A stretch of 15,238 bases of DNA from assembly GCA_964636385.1 (NCBI GenBank), contig CAZWSC010000071.1, positions 1 to 15,238 of the forward strand. The letters are read 5' to 3'. Origin of the DNA: CAZWSC01 sp964636385 (GTDB lineage Bacteria > Eisenbacteria > RBG-16-71-46 > CAIMUX01). Below are positions 1 through 8,509 of this stretch, in pieces. A program made the translations under genes and the position numbers. The first letter of the stretch is position 1. Every line of letters starts with the position of its first letter. The notes under the pieces were generated by a model. That model was not told where the DNA came from. It did no database searches and saw only the letters and a list, made by a program, of their open reading frames with translations.

Positions 1-2
1 TG

Positions 3-190
3 CGGGCCCCGTTCTCGATTGAGCGCCTTACGCGACGGCCGGACGGAAAGGTGGTGTACAAGCTGCGCCGTCCGTGACCGCATGGGGGGGGCATACGCAC
101 CTGGTCCTTGATCCGCTGGACTTCCTCCGCCGCCTCCGTCGTTGCGGTTCCAGGAGATGGCGGAGACAGAAACGCCGCGGCCCGTGATGT
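3..190 (+). pseudogene. Decayed C-terminal end of an IS91-type (Y2) transposase
   Basis: The plus-strand frame from base 3 reads RAPFSIERLTRRPDGKVVYK followed by LRRP and a TGA at 75-77. After a frame change it resumes at 92 as THLVLDPLDFLRRL. Both pieces recall the conserved C-terminal stretch of IS91-group Y2 transposases, where a Trp-containing segment (RPW.DGTTH-like) joins them. The TGA falls where that Trp codon would be, so a TGG-to-TGA change plus a frameshift near the G7 run at 84-91 would explain the sequence. The 5' part lies outside the window. Beyond about 150 the resemblance fades and the frame stops near 190. This is a dead remnant. The family assignment rests on remembered consensus only. 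Confidence 0.55.
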
Positions 191-407
191 CGGGAATGGG
201 AGTGGCGCGATCGCCAGGCGCGGAGTCGCAAGCGTCGACAGCCGGGGGTGTCGCGACTGCGGCTGCCGCCACGGTGTGCAGCGCCACAGGTCCGGGAATG
301 GATAGAAGTGAACCCGACGCCGTGTCGTGCCGCCGGCGCGTCTCAGAGGTGGACCCAGTTCATTGGACAGTATGGCGGCCAGTTCAAGGTGGACTCCCTG
401 TGCTTGA
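191..407. other. Spacer between two transposon remnants, with a possible IS3-type end
   Basis: No convincing gene is seen. The open frames crossing this stretch show no recognisable domain. The sequence starting at 350 (TGGACCCAGTTCATTGGACA) begins with the TGGACC-like terminus common at the ends of IS3-family elements. It lies 58 bp downstream of the stop codon of the IS3-type transposase remnant, so it may mark that element's end. The opposite end and a target duplication were not found. Confidence 0.3.
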
Positions 408-800
408 TCATGCCGCCAGCCTCGGATTGTGCTCCTCCATTGGCGTCCTGTCTCCAGAGAGTTGAGAGTGCGGACGTTCTTCATTGTAGTACGTCATCCA
501 GATCCCGATCTGCCGGGCTGCCTCGAAGCCGCCGTCCAGGTCCTGCAGGTACACGCACTCGTACTTCAAAGACCGCCACAGCCGCTCGATGAACACGTTG
601 TCCATCCACCGGCGTCGGCCATCCATTGAGATCCGCACCCCAGCGTTCTTCAGCACCCGGGTGAAATCGCCGCTGGTGAACTGCCCGCCTTGGTCCGTGT
701 TGAAGATCTCCGGCTTGCCGTAACGGCTCATGGCTTCCTCAAGAGCCTAGACACAGAAGTCCGGATACATCGTGTTGCTCAGCCGCCACGACAGCACCGC
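408..800 (-). pseudogene. IS3-family transposase (OrfB, rve domain), 5'-truncated with nonsense codon
   Basis: The open 107-codon part (731 to 408) carries the C-terminal half of an IS3-type DDE integrase core. The second catalytic Asp is in NTDQGGQF and the catalytic Glu in NVFIERLW, 35 residues apart as in the DD(35)E signature. The typical ending with NEERPHS and DRTP is also present. Upstream in the same frame, separated by a TAG at 747-749, lies VLSWRLSNTM..DFCV followed by ALEEAMSRYGKPEIF. This is the continuous family consensus, with the TAG in place of the expected Glu codon. Homology stops near 800, so the first catalytic Asp, the N-terminus and OrfA are missing. The remnant cannot encode an active transposase. 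Confidence 0.85.
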
Positions 801-1110
801 GCTGATCGCACAGACCCTCATCGCTCAACCCTCCTGAGGCAAATGCCTTACGCGATCGTTTCGCTCTCCGCTCTCTACTCGTCGCTGCGCTCCCCGGGTG
901 CCGCGCGAGCGCGACGAGAGGCGGGTGGAATGCGGCCCGGGGACACACTTGTGCGTAAGATCATACCAGATGACCGGGGGAAAGGGCGCGGAAGGACCCG
1001 GCTGGCTCGGGAAAGTGGTCCCGGGCCCGTCCACAGCCCCCCAAAGGCCGGGCCGCAGCCGCGCCGTCCGGAGGACATTCCAGGTCAAGAGCCGCTTCGA
1101 GGGCGCGGTT
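801..1110. other. Gene-free stretch with one inverted repeat
   Basis: No gene is supported here. Open frames on both strands show no recognisable domain. The one structure seen is CTCGTCGC (878-885) facing GCGACGAG (911-918), a perfect 8-bp stem with an additional internal GCGC/GCGC pairing. No T-tract follows on either strand, so it is not a convincing terminator. Confidence 0.4.
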
Positions 1111-3009
1111 TCAGAGGGTGCGGGAGGCCCCTTTCCCCGGAACACCGCTTCCACGCGGGGGAGAACTGCCGGCCAGCCTGGCCAGGGCAGCGCGCTTGGC
1201 CAGGAGCAGGGGGTTGGCGCGGCCGACCGCATCGATCGCGTCATCGATCACCCGGAGGGCGGCGACTGGTCGGCCGATCCGGACCAGGGCATCGGCGATG
1301 TCGATTGTGGTCCTGGCATCCGTGCGGAACCTCTTGCCGGCCCGCTTGAGCGTTTCGGCCGCGTGTTCCGGATGATGCGAACGCACGGCCGACTCGGCCA
1401 GCCCGAAGTAGGCGTCGCAGAGCCCCTCGTTGTGGCGGATCGCCTCGCTGAAGCTCCTGGCCGCCTCCTCGTACTTCCCGTCGGCCAGGAAGGCCTGCCC
1501 GGCCTGGCAGAAGGAATTGGCCACGATCCGCGTGTGGCCTGCCTTGACCCGCTCCCGTGGATTGGGCAGGCCCAGCGCGAGGCCCCGTTCCTCCGGAGGG
1601 AAGTACCAGACGGCGAGGGTGTCGCTGGCCGCCGGGCGCGAAGATCCGGCGGTAATGTAGCCGAGGCTCCGGAGCCGTTCCCGCTGCTGTGCGCTCATCT
1701 CGAGCGAAGCGGCGTGGTGCACCCCCTTGCGCGCCGCGTTGAGCGCGGTGGCATCCATCAGCTGAAGGAGCGAGTCACACACTGATTCGAGTTCCAGGGC
1801 CAGGTTGAGCGTCTCCTTAGGATCGGATCGCAGGTCGTAGAGCTCCGGCTCGGGTCCGGAGATCACCTTCCAGGCGTCGGTCCTGAGGCCCCGGAGCTCA
1901 CACCAGTTGTTGGCCAGGCGCGGCCGGAAGGTCTCCAGGTAGGCGACCCTGCCCCGCGACCCCTGCCCGCCGCCGAAGAGCCCCGGCAGAGGCGCCCCCA
2001 CGCCCTCCGGAACCTCAAGACCGTGCAGACGGCACAGGGTCGGAAGGATGTCGACCATGCGCACCAGGTCGGGCACGCGCTTCCCCCGGGGGATGCCCGG
2101 ACCGTGCAGGATCAACGGAACGTGCACCGTCTCCTCGAAGAGAAGATCGCCGTGGTAGAACTCGCCGTGATCGCCCAGCCCCTCGCCGTGATCGGCCAGG
2201 AACACGAGCCTGATCTCCGCTCCCCTGGCTGTTCGCCGCAGCCCCTCCAGCAGGCGGCCAATCTCCCCGTCGACGTAGGCGATCTCGCCCTCGTAAGGCC
2301 GCCCCCTGTACTCGGCATCGAAAGGAGGGGGAGGATCATAGGGCAGGTGCGGATCGAAGAGGTGGACGAACAGGAAGGTGTTGCCGCGCATGGTCTCTTC
2401 GAACCAGGCCAGGGCCCGGTCTACCGTGACGTTGGCCCGCCGCTCTATCCCCTGCAGCCGCTCGGCCATCGGCAGCAGGAGCGGATGGTGCGGTTCGTAA
2501 GGCATCGACATGTCGTCGTCGTAGGTATCGAATCCCTGGTCGAGCTTGTGATCGCTCGAAAGGACGCTGGCCGAGACGAAGGCGCCGGTGTCCCAGCCCG
2601 CATCGCGCAGCCGCTCGGCCATCGTGGTCCAGCGTTTGTCGAGCTGATAGGGCCCGTTGTCCCGGATGCCGTGCTGCACCGGATACGCGCCGGTCAGGAG
2701 AGTCGCGATCGACGGCAGCGTGACCGGCACGGCGGTGACCGCCTGCTCATAGAGGATCCCCTCAGCCGCCAGGCGGTCGATCTGGGGTGTCTTCACGGTG
2801 GTGCTGCCGTAGCAGCCGAGCCGGTCGGCCCGAAGCGTGTCCACCAGCAGGATGACCAGGACCTGCGGGCGTTGCCCTCCGCAGGAAAGGAGAAGCATCG
2901 GGAGGAGGAGAAGGGCTGGTAGAATGAGAGCCGGGAGGAACGATCGCGCTGTTCCCCTCGGGAAGAGGCCCCTGCCACATATGCCAACCATAAACTCGAT
3001 ACCCCGCAT
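1111..3009 (-). CDS. Sulfatase-fold (alkaline phosphatase superfamily) lipoprotein with C-terminal TPRs
   Basis: Numbering is from the GTG at 3018 (635 aa). A hydrophobic segment ends in a lipobox, LLLSC with Cys46, so the mature protein is predicted to be a lipoprotein. The catalytic domain covers roughly 52-430. Metal-site motifs visible are VDTLRAD (Asp60), FDPHLPYD (about 221-228) and FLADHGEGLGDHGE (about 273-286). At the position of the Cys/Ser nucleophile of true sulfatases (CxPSR) this protein has TLPSI, with Thr100 and no Arg. It therefore probably cannot form formylglycine and more likely acts as a phosphatase, phosphodiesterase or transferase. About 500-620 looks like three TPR units (for example ADGKYEEAARSFSEAIRHN). 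The start is uncertain: GTG 3018, ATG 3009 and ATG 2991 all lack a strong ribosome site. It lies 110-140 bp after the DoxX gene on the same strand. Substrate unknown. Confidence 0.85.
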   Translation of the reverse strand: MRGIEFMVGICGRGLFPRGTARSFLPALILPALLLLPMLLLSCGGQRPQVLVILLVDTLRADRLGCYGSTTVKTPQIDRLAAEGILYEQAVTAVPVTLPSIATLLTGAYPVQHGIRDNGPYQLDKRWTTMAERLRDAGWDTGAFVSASVLSSDHKLDQGFDTYDDDMSMPYEPHHPLLLPMAERLQGIERRANVTVDRALAWFEETMRGNTFLFVHLFDPHLPYDPPPPFDAEYRGRPYEGEIAYVDGEIGRLLEGLRRTARGAEIRLVFLADHGEGLGDHGEFYHGDLLFEETVHVPLILHGPGIPRGKRVPDLVRMVDILPTLCRLHGLEVPEGVGAPLPGLFGGGQGSRGRVAYLETFRPRLANNWCELRGLRTDAWKVISGPEPELYDLRSDPKETLNLALELESVCDSLLQLMDATALNAARKGVHHAASLEMSAQQRERLRSLGYITAGSSRPAASDTLAVWYFPPEERGLALGLPNPRERVKAGHTRIVANSFCQAGQAFLADGKYEEAARSFSEAIRHNEGLCDAYFGLAESAVRSHHPEHAAETLKRAGKRFRTDARTTIDIADALVRIGRPVAALRVIDDAIDAVGRANPLLLAKRAALARLAGSSPPRGSGVPGKGASRTL

Positions 3010-3128
3010 TTGGCCCACCCCGTTCCGCCCAAAGGGTCATGTTACGCCCTGGCGGCTCCTTTAGGCAACTGTCAGGACCGGATTCGCCCGGCAGTGCTGG
3101 ATGATCCGGCGGCAGGAAGTCGGTCAGT

Positions 3129-3575
3129 TCATCGGGAAGAGGACCGGGAGAACAGGGAGTCGAGAGAAAAGCGGCCGCCGCCCTTGAACAGGAAGAGCAG
3201 GGCGCCGGACAGGTAGAGCAACGCGAGTTCCCTTCGGGCCAGCGGGTCGGCCGCATGCACGACGAAGGCCGCAACAGCCATGGTTGACACCATCATGAAG
3301 GCGGCAGGCCGGGTGAAGGCACCCAGGAGCAGCAGTGCCCCGCACACGCCCTCTGCGAAAGCTGCCATGAAGCCCCAGAAGATCGCGGGCCCGGGAACGC
3401 CGATTCGGCCCATGACCCCGCCGAGGGCCGCCCAGGTGTCGGGGCCGCCCTGGAGCTTGGGCAGGCCGTGAGTCAGCATGCCCAGGCCCAGGAGAATCCG
3501 GAAAAGAAGGAGCCCGGGGCTCCGATCGGACGGTCTTCCAAAGAAGAGAGATCGAACCAGCCTGGACAGGGTCAT
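3129..3575 (-). CDS. DoxX family membrane protein
   Basis: A 148-residue protein with about four hydrophobic helices (roughly 20-38, 64-86, 90-108 and 116-132). It shows DoxX-type signatures: RILLGLGMLTHGLPKL near 26-41, and AEGVCGALLLLGAFTRPAAF near 74-93. The frame is open further upstream to 3713, but ATG 3575 is preferred. A GGAGG lies six bases upstream of it, and the DoxX homology begins about 20 residues after it. The family comprises small inner-membrane proteins, some linked to quinone or thiol redox processes; the role here cannot be read from sequence. A weak promoter-like pair (TTGCGC, 17-bp spacer, TAGTCT, minus strand at 3630-3602) lies just upstream. The sulfatase-fold lipoprotein gene follows on the same strand. 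Confidence 0.85.
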   Translation of the reverse strand: MTLSRLVRSLFFGRPSDRSPGLLLFRILLGLGMLTHGLPKLQGGPDTWAALGGVMGRIGVPGPAIFWGFMAAFAEGVCGALLLLGAFTRPAAFMMVSTMAVAAFVVHAADPLARRELALLYLSGALLFLFKGGGRFSLDSLFSRSSSR

Positions 3576-3797
3576 CGCGCCTCCTCTCGCCTGGCCACGG
3601 AAGACTATCCATGTTGTGGAGGATGCGCAATCGCTCAACGACTGTTGGGCAAGGGTCTGTCCCGCGCGGGCGCCGAGCGGGGCCAGGACCCTGATCCAGA
3701 GTGCGCGTCGCAAGTTCCACGCCTGGTCGAGCGCGGGAAGTTCACCGATGCATGAAGACCTGCAGGCAGATCACCCGGTTGGAGACGCGCCCGAGGT

Positions 3798-6674
3798 TCA
3801 AAAGCTGACCCAATCCTCGGGCAGCAGCACGACACGCACCTCGTTTCCGGCGTTCAGGTATCTCGCTGCCGCATCGCGCACCAGCTCGTTCGAGAGCGTC
3901 GCGACCTGATCGGCACGCCGCAGGATCCGCCGCGGATCAAGTCCGTTCCGGTCGTTGTTGGCCAGCTGGTTCAGCCAGTAGCGGTTCTCCTTCAGGTTCG
4001 TCTCGTCGTTGCGCAGCTGGGTTTCTCGCACCTTGTCGAGTGTCTCGTCATCCGGCCCTGTGGCCACGAACTCCTCCAGGGCGCCCCGCACGGCCGCCGT
4101 CAGTTCCTCCACCCTTTCCGGATCACACCCCCAGCCGATGTCCACCCTGAAGGTCTCGCGCGGGATTCTCTGCAGCCGGCCGCGGATGCCTACCCCGTAT
4201 GTACCGCTCATATCCTCGCGCACGACCTGGCGCAGCCGGATCCGCAGGCTGGCGATGAGCGACTCCATGGCGTAGGCGGCCTCGGGCGACCACTCCGTTT
4301 CGCCGGTCAGGACGATCTGCACGTATCCCTTGGGATCCAGGCCCTGCCGTACCGTTGCGCTCCGGAGGCCGGAGGCGGTCGGCACATGGCGATCGAACCA
4401 GCGATGCTCGCGGCCGGCTGCCGGCAGGTTGCCCAGATAGGAGCGGACCAGGGGCTCAAGTTGATCGAGGTCGATGTTCCCGACGAAGAAGAATGTCATG
4501 CCTCCCAGGTCAGCCGTCATCTGCCTGAAGAAGGTCATGCCGCTTGAGAGGTCGATGCGATCGATATCCTCGATGGTGAACGGTCGGGCCACAGGGTTTC
4601 TGTCATACAGCAGCACCTGGACTGTGTCGCGCAGGGCGTTCATCGGATCGGCGTCGCGCCCCTGATACCAGACCCGCGTTCGCTGAAGCCATGAGGTGAA
4701 AGCATCCGGATCCTCCCGCGGTTCCGTTGCCTGCAGCCAGATCAGCTGCAGCATCGTCTCGAGGTCGCGCGGCGAGGCGTTCCCCTGCCAGCCAGAAGTC
4801 ATGCCCCCCGCTTCGGGCCAGACGCTGGCGACCTTGCCTGTCAGGGCTTTCTGCAGGGCTACCGGATCGAAAGCGCCTGCACCGCTCTGGGAGACTCCGC
4901 GGGCGGCGGTGCCTGCCAGACGCCTCGCTTCGGGGTCGTCGATGATCGAGGTCCCGCCCCACTGGTAGGCCTGCATCAGGATCTCGTCGCTCCGGAACCC
5001 GGTGGGCTTGACCACGACACGGATCCCGTTGGCCAGGGTCCAGACTGTGGTGCCCAGTTCCGGGTCCTCTTCGCGGGAGACGATGTCGGCCAGGGGGGGC
5101 GCAGCGGCAACAAGCGGCGCTTCGACCGCCTCATCGACGTATGGCTCGATCGGCTGGGCGCCGGCGGCAGCGATCATGGCCGCGACTTCCGCTTCGGTCG
5201 GGTATGCCAGCTCCGCGCGCTCGGGACCAGAGACTGTGATCACATGGTTGTGTCCGGTCATCAGCGCAAGGATCGCCGCCTCGACCTCTGACGCATCGAT
5301 CTGCGGCAGGAGCAGCTCAGTCAGCCGCAGTCTGTCCCCCGCGTCCATCAGGGCGCCGCCGTTGAGGAAGTGCCGCATGTACTGGAATGACCAGCTTCGG
5401 GAGTTGGTCGTCTCCCTCTCCTCGACCTGGCGCTCGAGACTGCGCAGTGTGCGTTGCCGGGCGCGCTCCAGCTCGCCGTCCGTGAAACCGTGGCGCCTCA
5501 TCCGTTCCGCCTCGGCAGCCAGCACCTCAAGGCCGCGGCCTGCGCCGCCCTCCGGGGTGTTTGCGTTCAAACCGAACCTGCTGATCGTGCGGGTCATCTG
5601 CCCGTAGCCGGCGGACGCGCTTGTGAAGGGCGGATCGACCTGGTTGGCCAGCTCCTGGAACCGGGCCTGCAGCATGTCCGAGCCCAGGTTCACAGCCAGC
5701 CGGTGACGGAAGTCGCCTGCGGTCTCCAACCCGGCCGGAGCGCTCTTCCAGATCAGGCCGACCTCCGTGCGCGTGGCTTCCGGATCGGTCACCACCGAGA
5801 CCAGCGTCTCTTCGTGGTCAGGCACAGGCTCCTGCGCATGGGGACGGGGCTCGTCCGGGCCGCGCAGTTCCGCGAACGCCTCGTGGATCTTCGCGATCAT
5901 CTCCTGCCCATCGAAATCGCCGACCGCGACAACGGCCTGCAGATCGGGCCGGTACCAGTCGCGGTAGTAGCGGCGGATGGTGTCGTACTCGTGATTGCGC
6001 ACGATGTCCATGTCGCCGATGACGCTGCGCTCGGCGTACTTCGACCCACGGAAGATGATCGGCAACTGACGATCCCAGATCCGCCGGCCGGCGCTCAGCC
6101 CGACCCGCCACTCCTCGACGATGACTCCGCGCTCAAGGTCGATCTCCTCCTCCTCGAACGAAACGCGGTGAGCCCAGTTCTCGAGGATCCGCAGGCCTGT
6201 GTCCAGGAGCTCCTCGTCGTCGGTCGGCACCTGCAGCATGTAGACGGTCTGGTCAAAGCCGGTGAAGGCGTTCACATCCGGACCGAAGGCCATGCCGATC
6301 GACTCCAGGAAGTCGACCAGGGCATGTTTCGGGAAGTGCTCGGTGCCGTTGAAGGCCATGTGCTCGGCCATGTGGGCCAGGCCGCGCTGGTCATCGTCCT
6401 CGTCGATCGAGCCGGCCGCCACGACCAGGAAGAGCGAGGCGCGCGCTTCCGGTCTGCGGTTCTCGCGCACGTAGTATGTGAGCCCGCTGGGAAGGACGCC
6501 GATCTCCACTGCCGGATCTACGGGCAGTCCGGCATCCGGGGCAGGGGTCAGCGCGGCTTCTGCCGCGAGTGCGCCCGGGGGCGTTTCCACGGGCGGTCTG
6601 GTGTGACAGCCGTTGAACAGGCACACGGCCACGAGGGCGAAGACAGGGGCAAGGATAAGGATACTGTGACGCAT
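3798..6674 (-). CDS. M16 family zinc metalloprotease (two-domain, PqqL-like), predicted lipoprotein
   Basis: A 958-residue protein. The N-terminus (MRHSILILAPVFALVAV) is a signal peptide ending in LFNGC (Cys23), a slightly atypical lipobox, so it is probably anchored in the envelope. The inverted zinc motif HMAEH gives His101, Glu104 and His105. The third ligand is expected 76 residues on and falls on Glu181 in DLERGVIVEEWR. The length fits two M16 peptidase units, each followed by a C-terminal M16 domain. The second half has no HxxEH and should be the non-catalytic partner, as in pitrilysin and PqqL-type enzymes. ATG 6674 is preferred over GTG 6719 because the signal peptide begins there and GGAAGAG sits about 9-10 bases upstream. 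It lies 173 bp downstream of the aminotransferase gene and 222 bp upstream of DoxX. Peptide substrate unknown. Confidence 0.92.
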   Translation of the reverse strand: MRHSILILAPVFALVAVCLFNGCHTRPPVETPPGALAAEAALTPAPDAGLPVDPAVEIGVLPSGLTYYVRENRRPEARASLFLVVAAGSIDEDDDQRGLAHMAEHMAFNGTEHFPKHALVDFLESIGMAFGPDVNAFTGFDQTVYMLQVPTDDEELLDTGLRILENWAHRVSFEEEEIDLERGVIVEEWRVGLSAGRRIWDRQLPIIFRGSKYAERSVIGDMDIVRNHEYDTIRRYYRDWYRPDLQAVVAVGDFDGQEMIAKIHEAFAELRGPDEPRPHAQEPVPDHEETLVSVVTDPEATRTEVGLIWKSAPAGLETAGDFRHRLAVNLGSDMLQARFQELANQVDPPFTSASAGYGQMTRTISRFGLNANTPEGGAGRGLEVLAAEAERMRRHGFTDGELERARQRTLRSLERQVEERETTNSRSWSFQYMRHFLNGGALMDAGDRLRLTELLLPQIDASEVEAAILALMTGHNHVITVSGPERAELAYPTEAEVAAMIAAAGAQPIEPYVDEAVEAPLVAAAPPLADIVSREEDPELGTTVWTLANGIRVVVKPTGFRSDEILMQAYQWGGTSIIDDPEARRLAGTAARGVSQSGAGAFDPVALQKALTGKVASVWPEAGGMTSGWQGNASPRDLETMLQLIWLQATEPREDPDAFTSWLQRTRVWYQGRDADPMNALRDTVQVLLYDRNPVARPFTIEDIDRIDLSSGMTFFRQMTADLGGMTFFFVGNIDLDQLEPLVRSYLGNLPAAGREHRWFDRHVPTASGLRSATVRQGLDPKGYVQIVLTGETEWSPEAAYAMESLIASLRIRLRQVVREDMSGTYGVGIRGRLQRIPRETFRVDIGWGCDPERVEELTAAVRGALEEFVATGPDDETLDKVRETQLRNDETNLKENRYWLNQLANNDRNGLDPRRILRRADQVATLSNELVRDAAARYLNAGNEVRVVLLPEDWVSF

Positions 6675-6805
6675 GGTCTGGCTCTCTTCCCGGAGGTGGA
6701 TGGTTGACACGCCGGGCACCCTCCTGCAGGGCGGAGAGGGCTGCCGGATATCAGAACCTACCGGCTGGAGCCGTCTGCCGCAACAACCGCCTGAAGAACG
6801 GACGC

Positions 6806-6823
6806 GTCGTGCTCAGGCACGAC
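6806..6823. repeat. Perfect 7-bp hairpin in the aminotransferase-protease gap
   Basis: GTCGTGC (6806-6812) and GCACGAC (6817-6823) form a perfect stem around a four-base loop. It lies 25 bp beyond the stop codon of the minus-strand aminotransferase gene. The minus strand continues with GCGTCCGTTCTTC, not a real U-tract, so it could be a weak terminator, an mRNA-stabilising stem or an operator. Confidence 0.4.
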
Positions 6824-6847
6824 CTTTGGACACCCAGCCGTCTCCGG

Positions 6848-8317
6848 CTATTTCAGAACCTCGGCGACGGTGTCCACGATCAGATCGACCTCGGCGGAGG
6901 TGATCGCGAAGTGCGGCGTGAAGCGCAGGCCGTTATCCCCACCGTGGATCATCGAGATGCCGCGCTTGCGCAACTGTTCCTCAACACCGCCGGGACCGGT
7001 TACCTTGTAGCGCTTCCCGTCCAGTTCGGCGCAGACTATCAGGCCAGTTCCCTCCAGGGAGGTGATGGCGCCCGGTATCGACTGTGAAACGCCGGACAGC
7101 TTCCTCATCATCTCCCGCCCGCGGTCCCGGATGTTGGCGCGCAACTCATCATCGATGCTGTCGAGCACGGCGCAGCCCACCTCGAGTGCCCGGGGGTTGG
7201 TGGTCATCGTGTTGCCGTACATCCCCCTGGTGTAGATCCGGGCGGCGCCTTCCGTCAGGGCCAGCACTGACAGCGGAAACTGGCCGGCATTGAGCGCCTT
7301 GGAGTAGGTTTCCATCTCGGGCGGGACACAGTCCTCGAAACCCGGATAGTCCACGATGCTCAGGCAGCCGGTGGCGCGGAGGGCCGCCTGAATCGAGTCG
7401 ACGAAGAACAGGGTCCCGCACTCTGCGGTGAGCCTCCGGGCAGCATCGTAGAACTCACGCGTCATCGCACGGCCGGGGTGTCCCTCGCCCATCACCGGTT
7501 CGACGTAGAATGCATCAAAGAAGACATTGTTCCCGTCCGCCTCGGCGAAGGCACGCTCCAGGGCATCGATGTCGTTGAGTTCTACTGTGGCAAGGGTGTC
7601 ATAATCCTGGAATGACGCAAGGTGCTTGCGGTACCCCGGCAGTGTTGAGTCGGACACCTGGGCCGGGCGCATCGTGCGGCCATGGAAGCTTCCCACGAGG
7701 GAGAGCGACTTGACTGTATAACCGGCATGACTCGCTCCCGGGCGGGTCTCGTCCAGTGCGTGTATGTCGGCTATCCGGGCTGCAACAGCCACCGCCTCTG
7801 ATCCACTGTTCATGCAGATGAACCTGGAGAACGGGAAACTCCCCCGGGCGTGGCCTATCTCCTGCCTGAGTCGCCGGGAAAACCGCAACTGGTTGAACGA
7901 CGGTGTCATGACGTTGGCCATCACATAAGGCTTGGACATGACGTCAAGGACAGCGCGGGGCGCATGTCCGAGCCCGAGCATTCCGTAACCGCCCGAATCG
8001 TGAACTACCGCACCGTGGGCGGTGACAATCCAGGGGCCGGCGGCCGCGATGGGCACATACGGGGTAACGGCATCACTCCCGTAGAAGTTCAGGTAGTCCT
8101 GCTGCAGATGGGTGCCGAGAACGCGTTCGTCCTGGTGGAGCAGTTGTACCGCTTCTTCAGGTACCGCTTCGATCAGGGAAACTGCCCTTTCGATGGCGTC
8201 GCGGAGGTCTTCGTCCTGCCCCAAGAAACGTACGATAACCTCATCGGAGAGCCCCTCGGTGTGCTGTCTTCCGCTCTTGTCCCTGATCAACTGGAGTTTT
8301 GACAGGTGATCGCTCAT
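6848..8317 (-). CDS. Class III PLP-dependent aminotransferase
   Basis: A 489-residue fold-type I PLP enzyme. Visible motifs are HDSGGYGMLGLGHAP (about 106-120), MNSGSEAV (169-176, phosphate/cofactor cup), SFHGRT (210-215), EPVMGEGH (273-280), FFVDSIQ with Asp307 (PLP ring N), and ETYSKALNAG with Lys340 as the presumed Schiff-base lysine. Most class III enzymes have DEVQ where this one has DSIQ. The N-terminal 90 residues before the core exceed the usual family length. ATG 8317 is chosen over 8374 because a perfect AGGAGGT lies eight bases upstream. The enzyme should transfer an amino group between an amine or omega-amino acid and a keto acid. Substrate is not deducible, and no biosynthetic partner genes are nearby. 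Confidence 0.9.
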   Translation of the reverse strand: MSDHLSKLQLIRDKSGRQHTEGLSDEVIVRFLGQDEDLRDAIERAVSLIEAVPEEAVQLLHQDERVLGTHLQQDYLNFYGSDAVTPYVPIAAAGPWIVTAHGAVVHDSGGYGMLGLGHAPRAVLDVMSKPYVMANVMTPSFNQLRFSRRLRQEIGHARGSFPFSRFICMNSGSEAVAVAARIADIHALDETRPGASHAGYTVKSLSLVGSFHGRTMRPAQVSDSTLPGYRKHLASFQDYDTLATVELNDIDALERAFAEADGNNVFFDAFYVEPVMGEGHPGRAMTREFYDAARRLTAECGTLFFVDSIQAALRATGCLSIVDYPGFEDCVPPEMETYSKALNAGQFPLSVLALTEGAARIYTRGMYGNTMTTNPRALEVGCAVLDSIDDELRANIRDRGREMMRKLSGVSQSIPGAITSLEGTGLIVCAELDGKRYKVTGPGGVEEQLRKRGISMIHGGDNGLRFTPHFAITSAEVDLIVDTVAEVLK

Positions 8318-8509
8318 GTATGCAGACCTCCTTCTGCTTGTTGAGCGTGCGAACCGCGATAGGCGAGTCCTCACCCTGCCGTGGCCAAGGGGATGATTTC
8401 CGTTGCGATTCCTCGACGATCATGGAATCACGCCACTGCCCGAGGGGATGCGCCACAGCGTCGCTCCGAACGCCTTCCGCTGTTCTTGCCAGTCACAGCC
8501 CATCGCTGG

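Noticed and set aside
1024..1054. GGCCCG/CGGGCC inverted repeat downstream of the sulfatase-fold gene
   Set aside because: Six bases in very GC-rich DNA with a 19-base loop and no U-tract. Expected by chance.
898..2922. Long plus-strand open frames opposite the sulfatase-fold gene (898-1785, 2023-2922)
   Set aside because: They are antisense to a gene with clear motifs in every part, have low-complexity Arg/Gly/Pro-rich translations and no domain. They are GC-rich shadow frames.
5454..6707. 417-codon plus-strand open frame opposite the M16 protease gene
   Set aside because: The minus strand encodes the zinc motif and signal peptide across this span. The plus-strand translation has no recognisable family.
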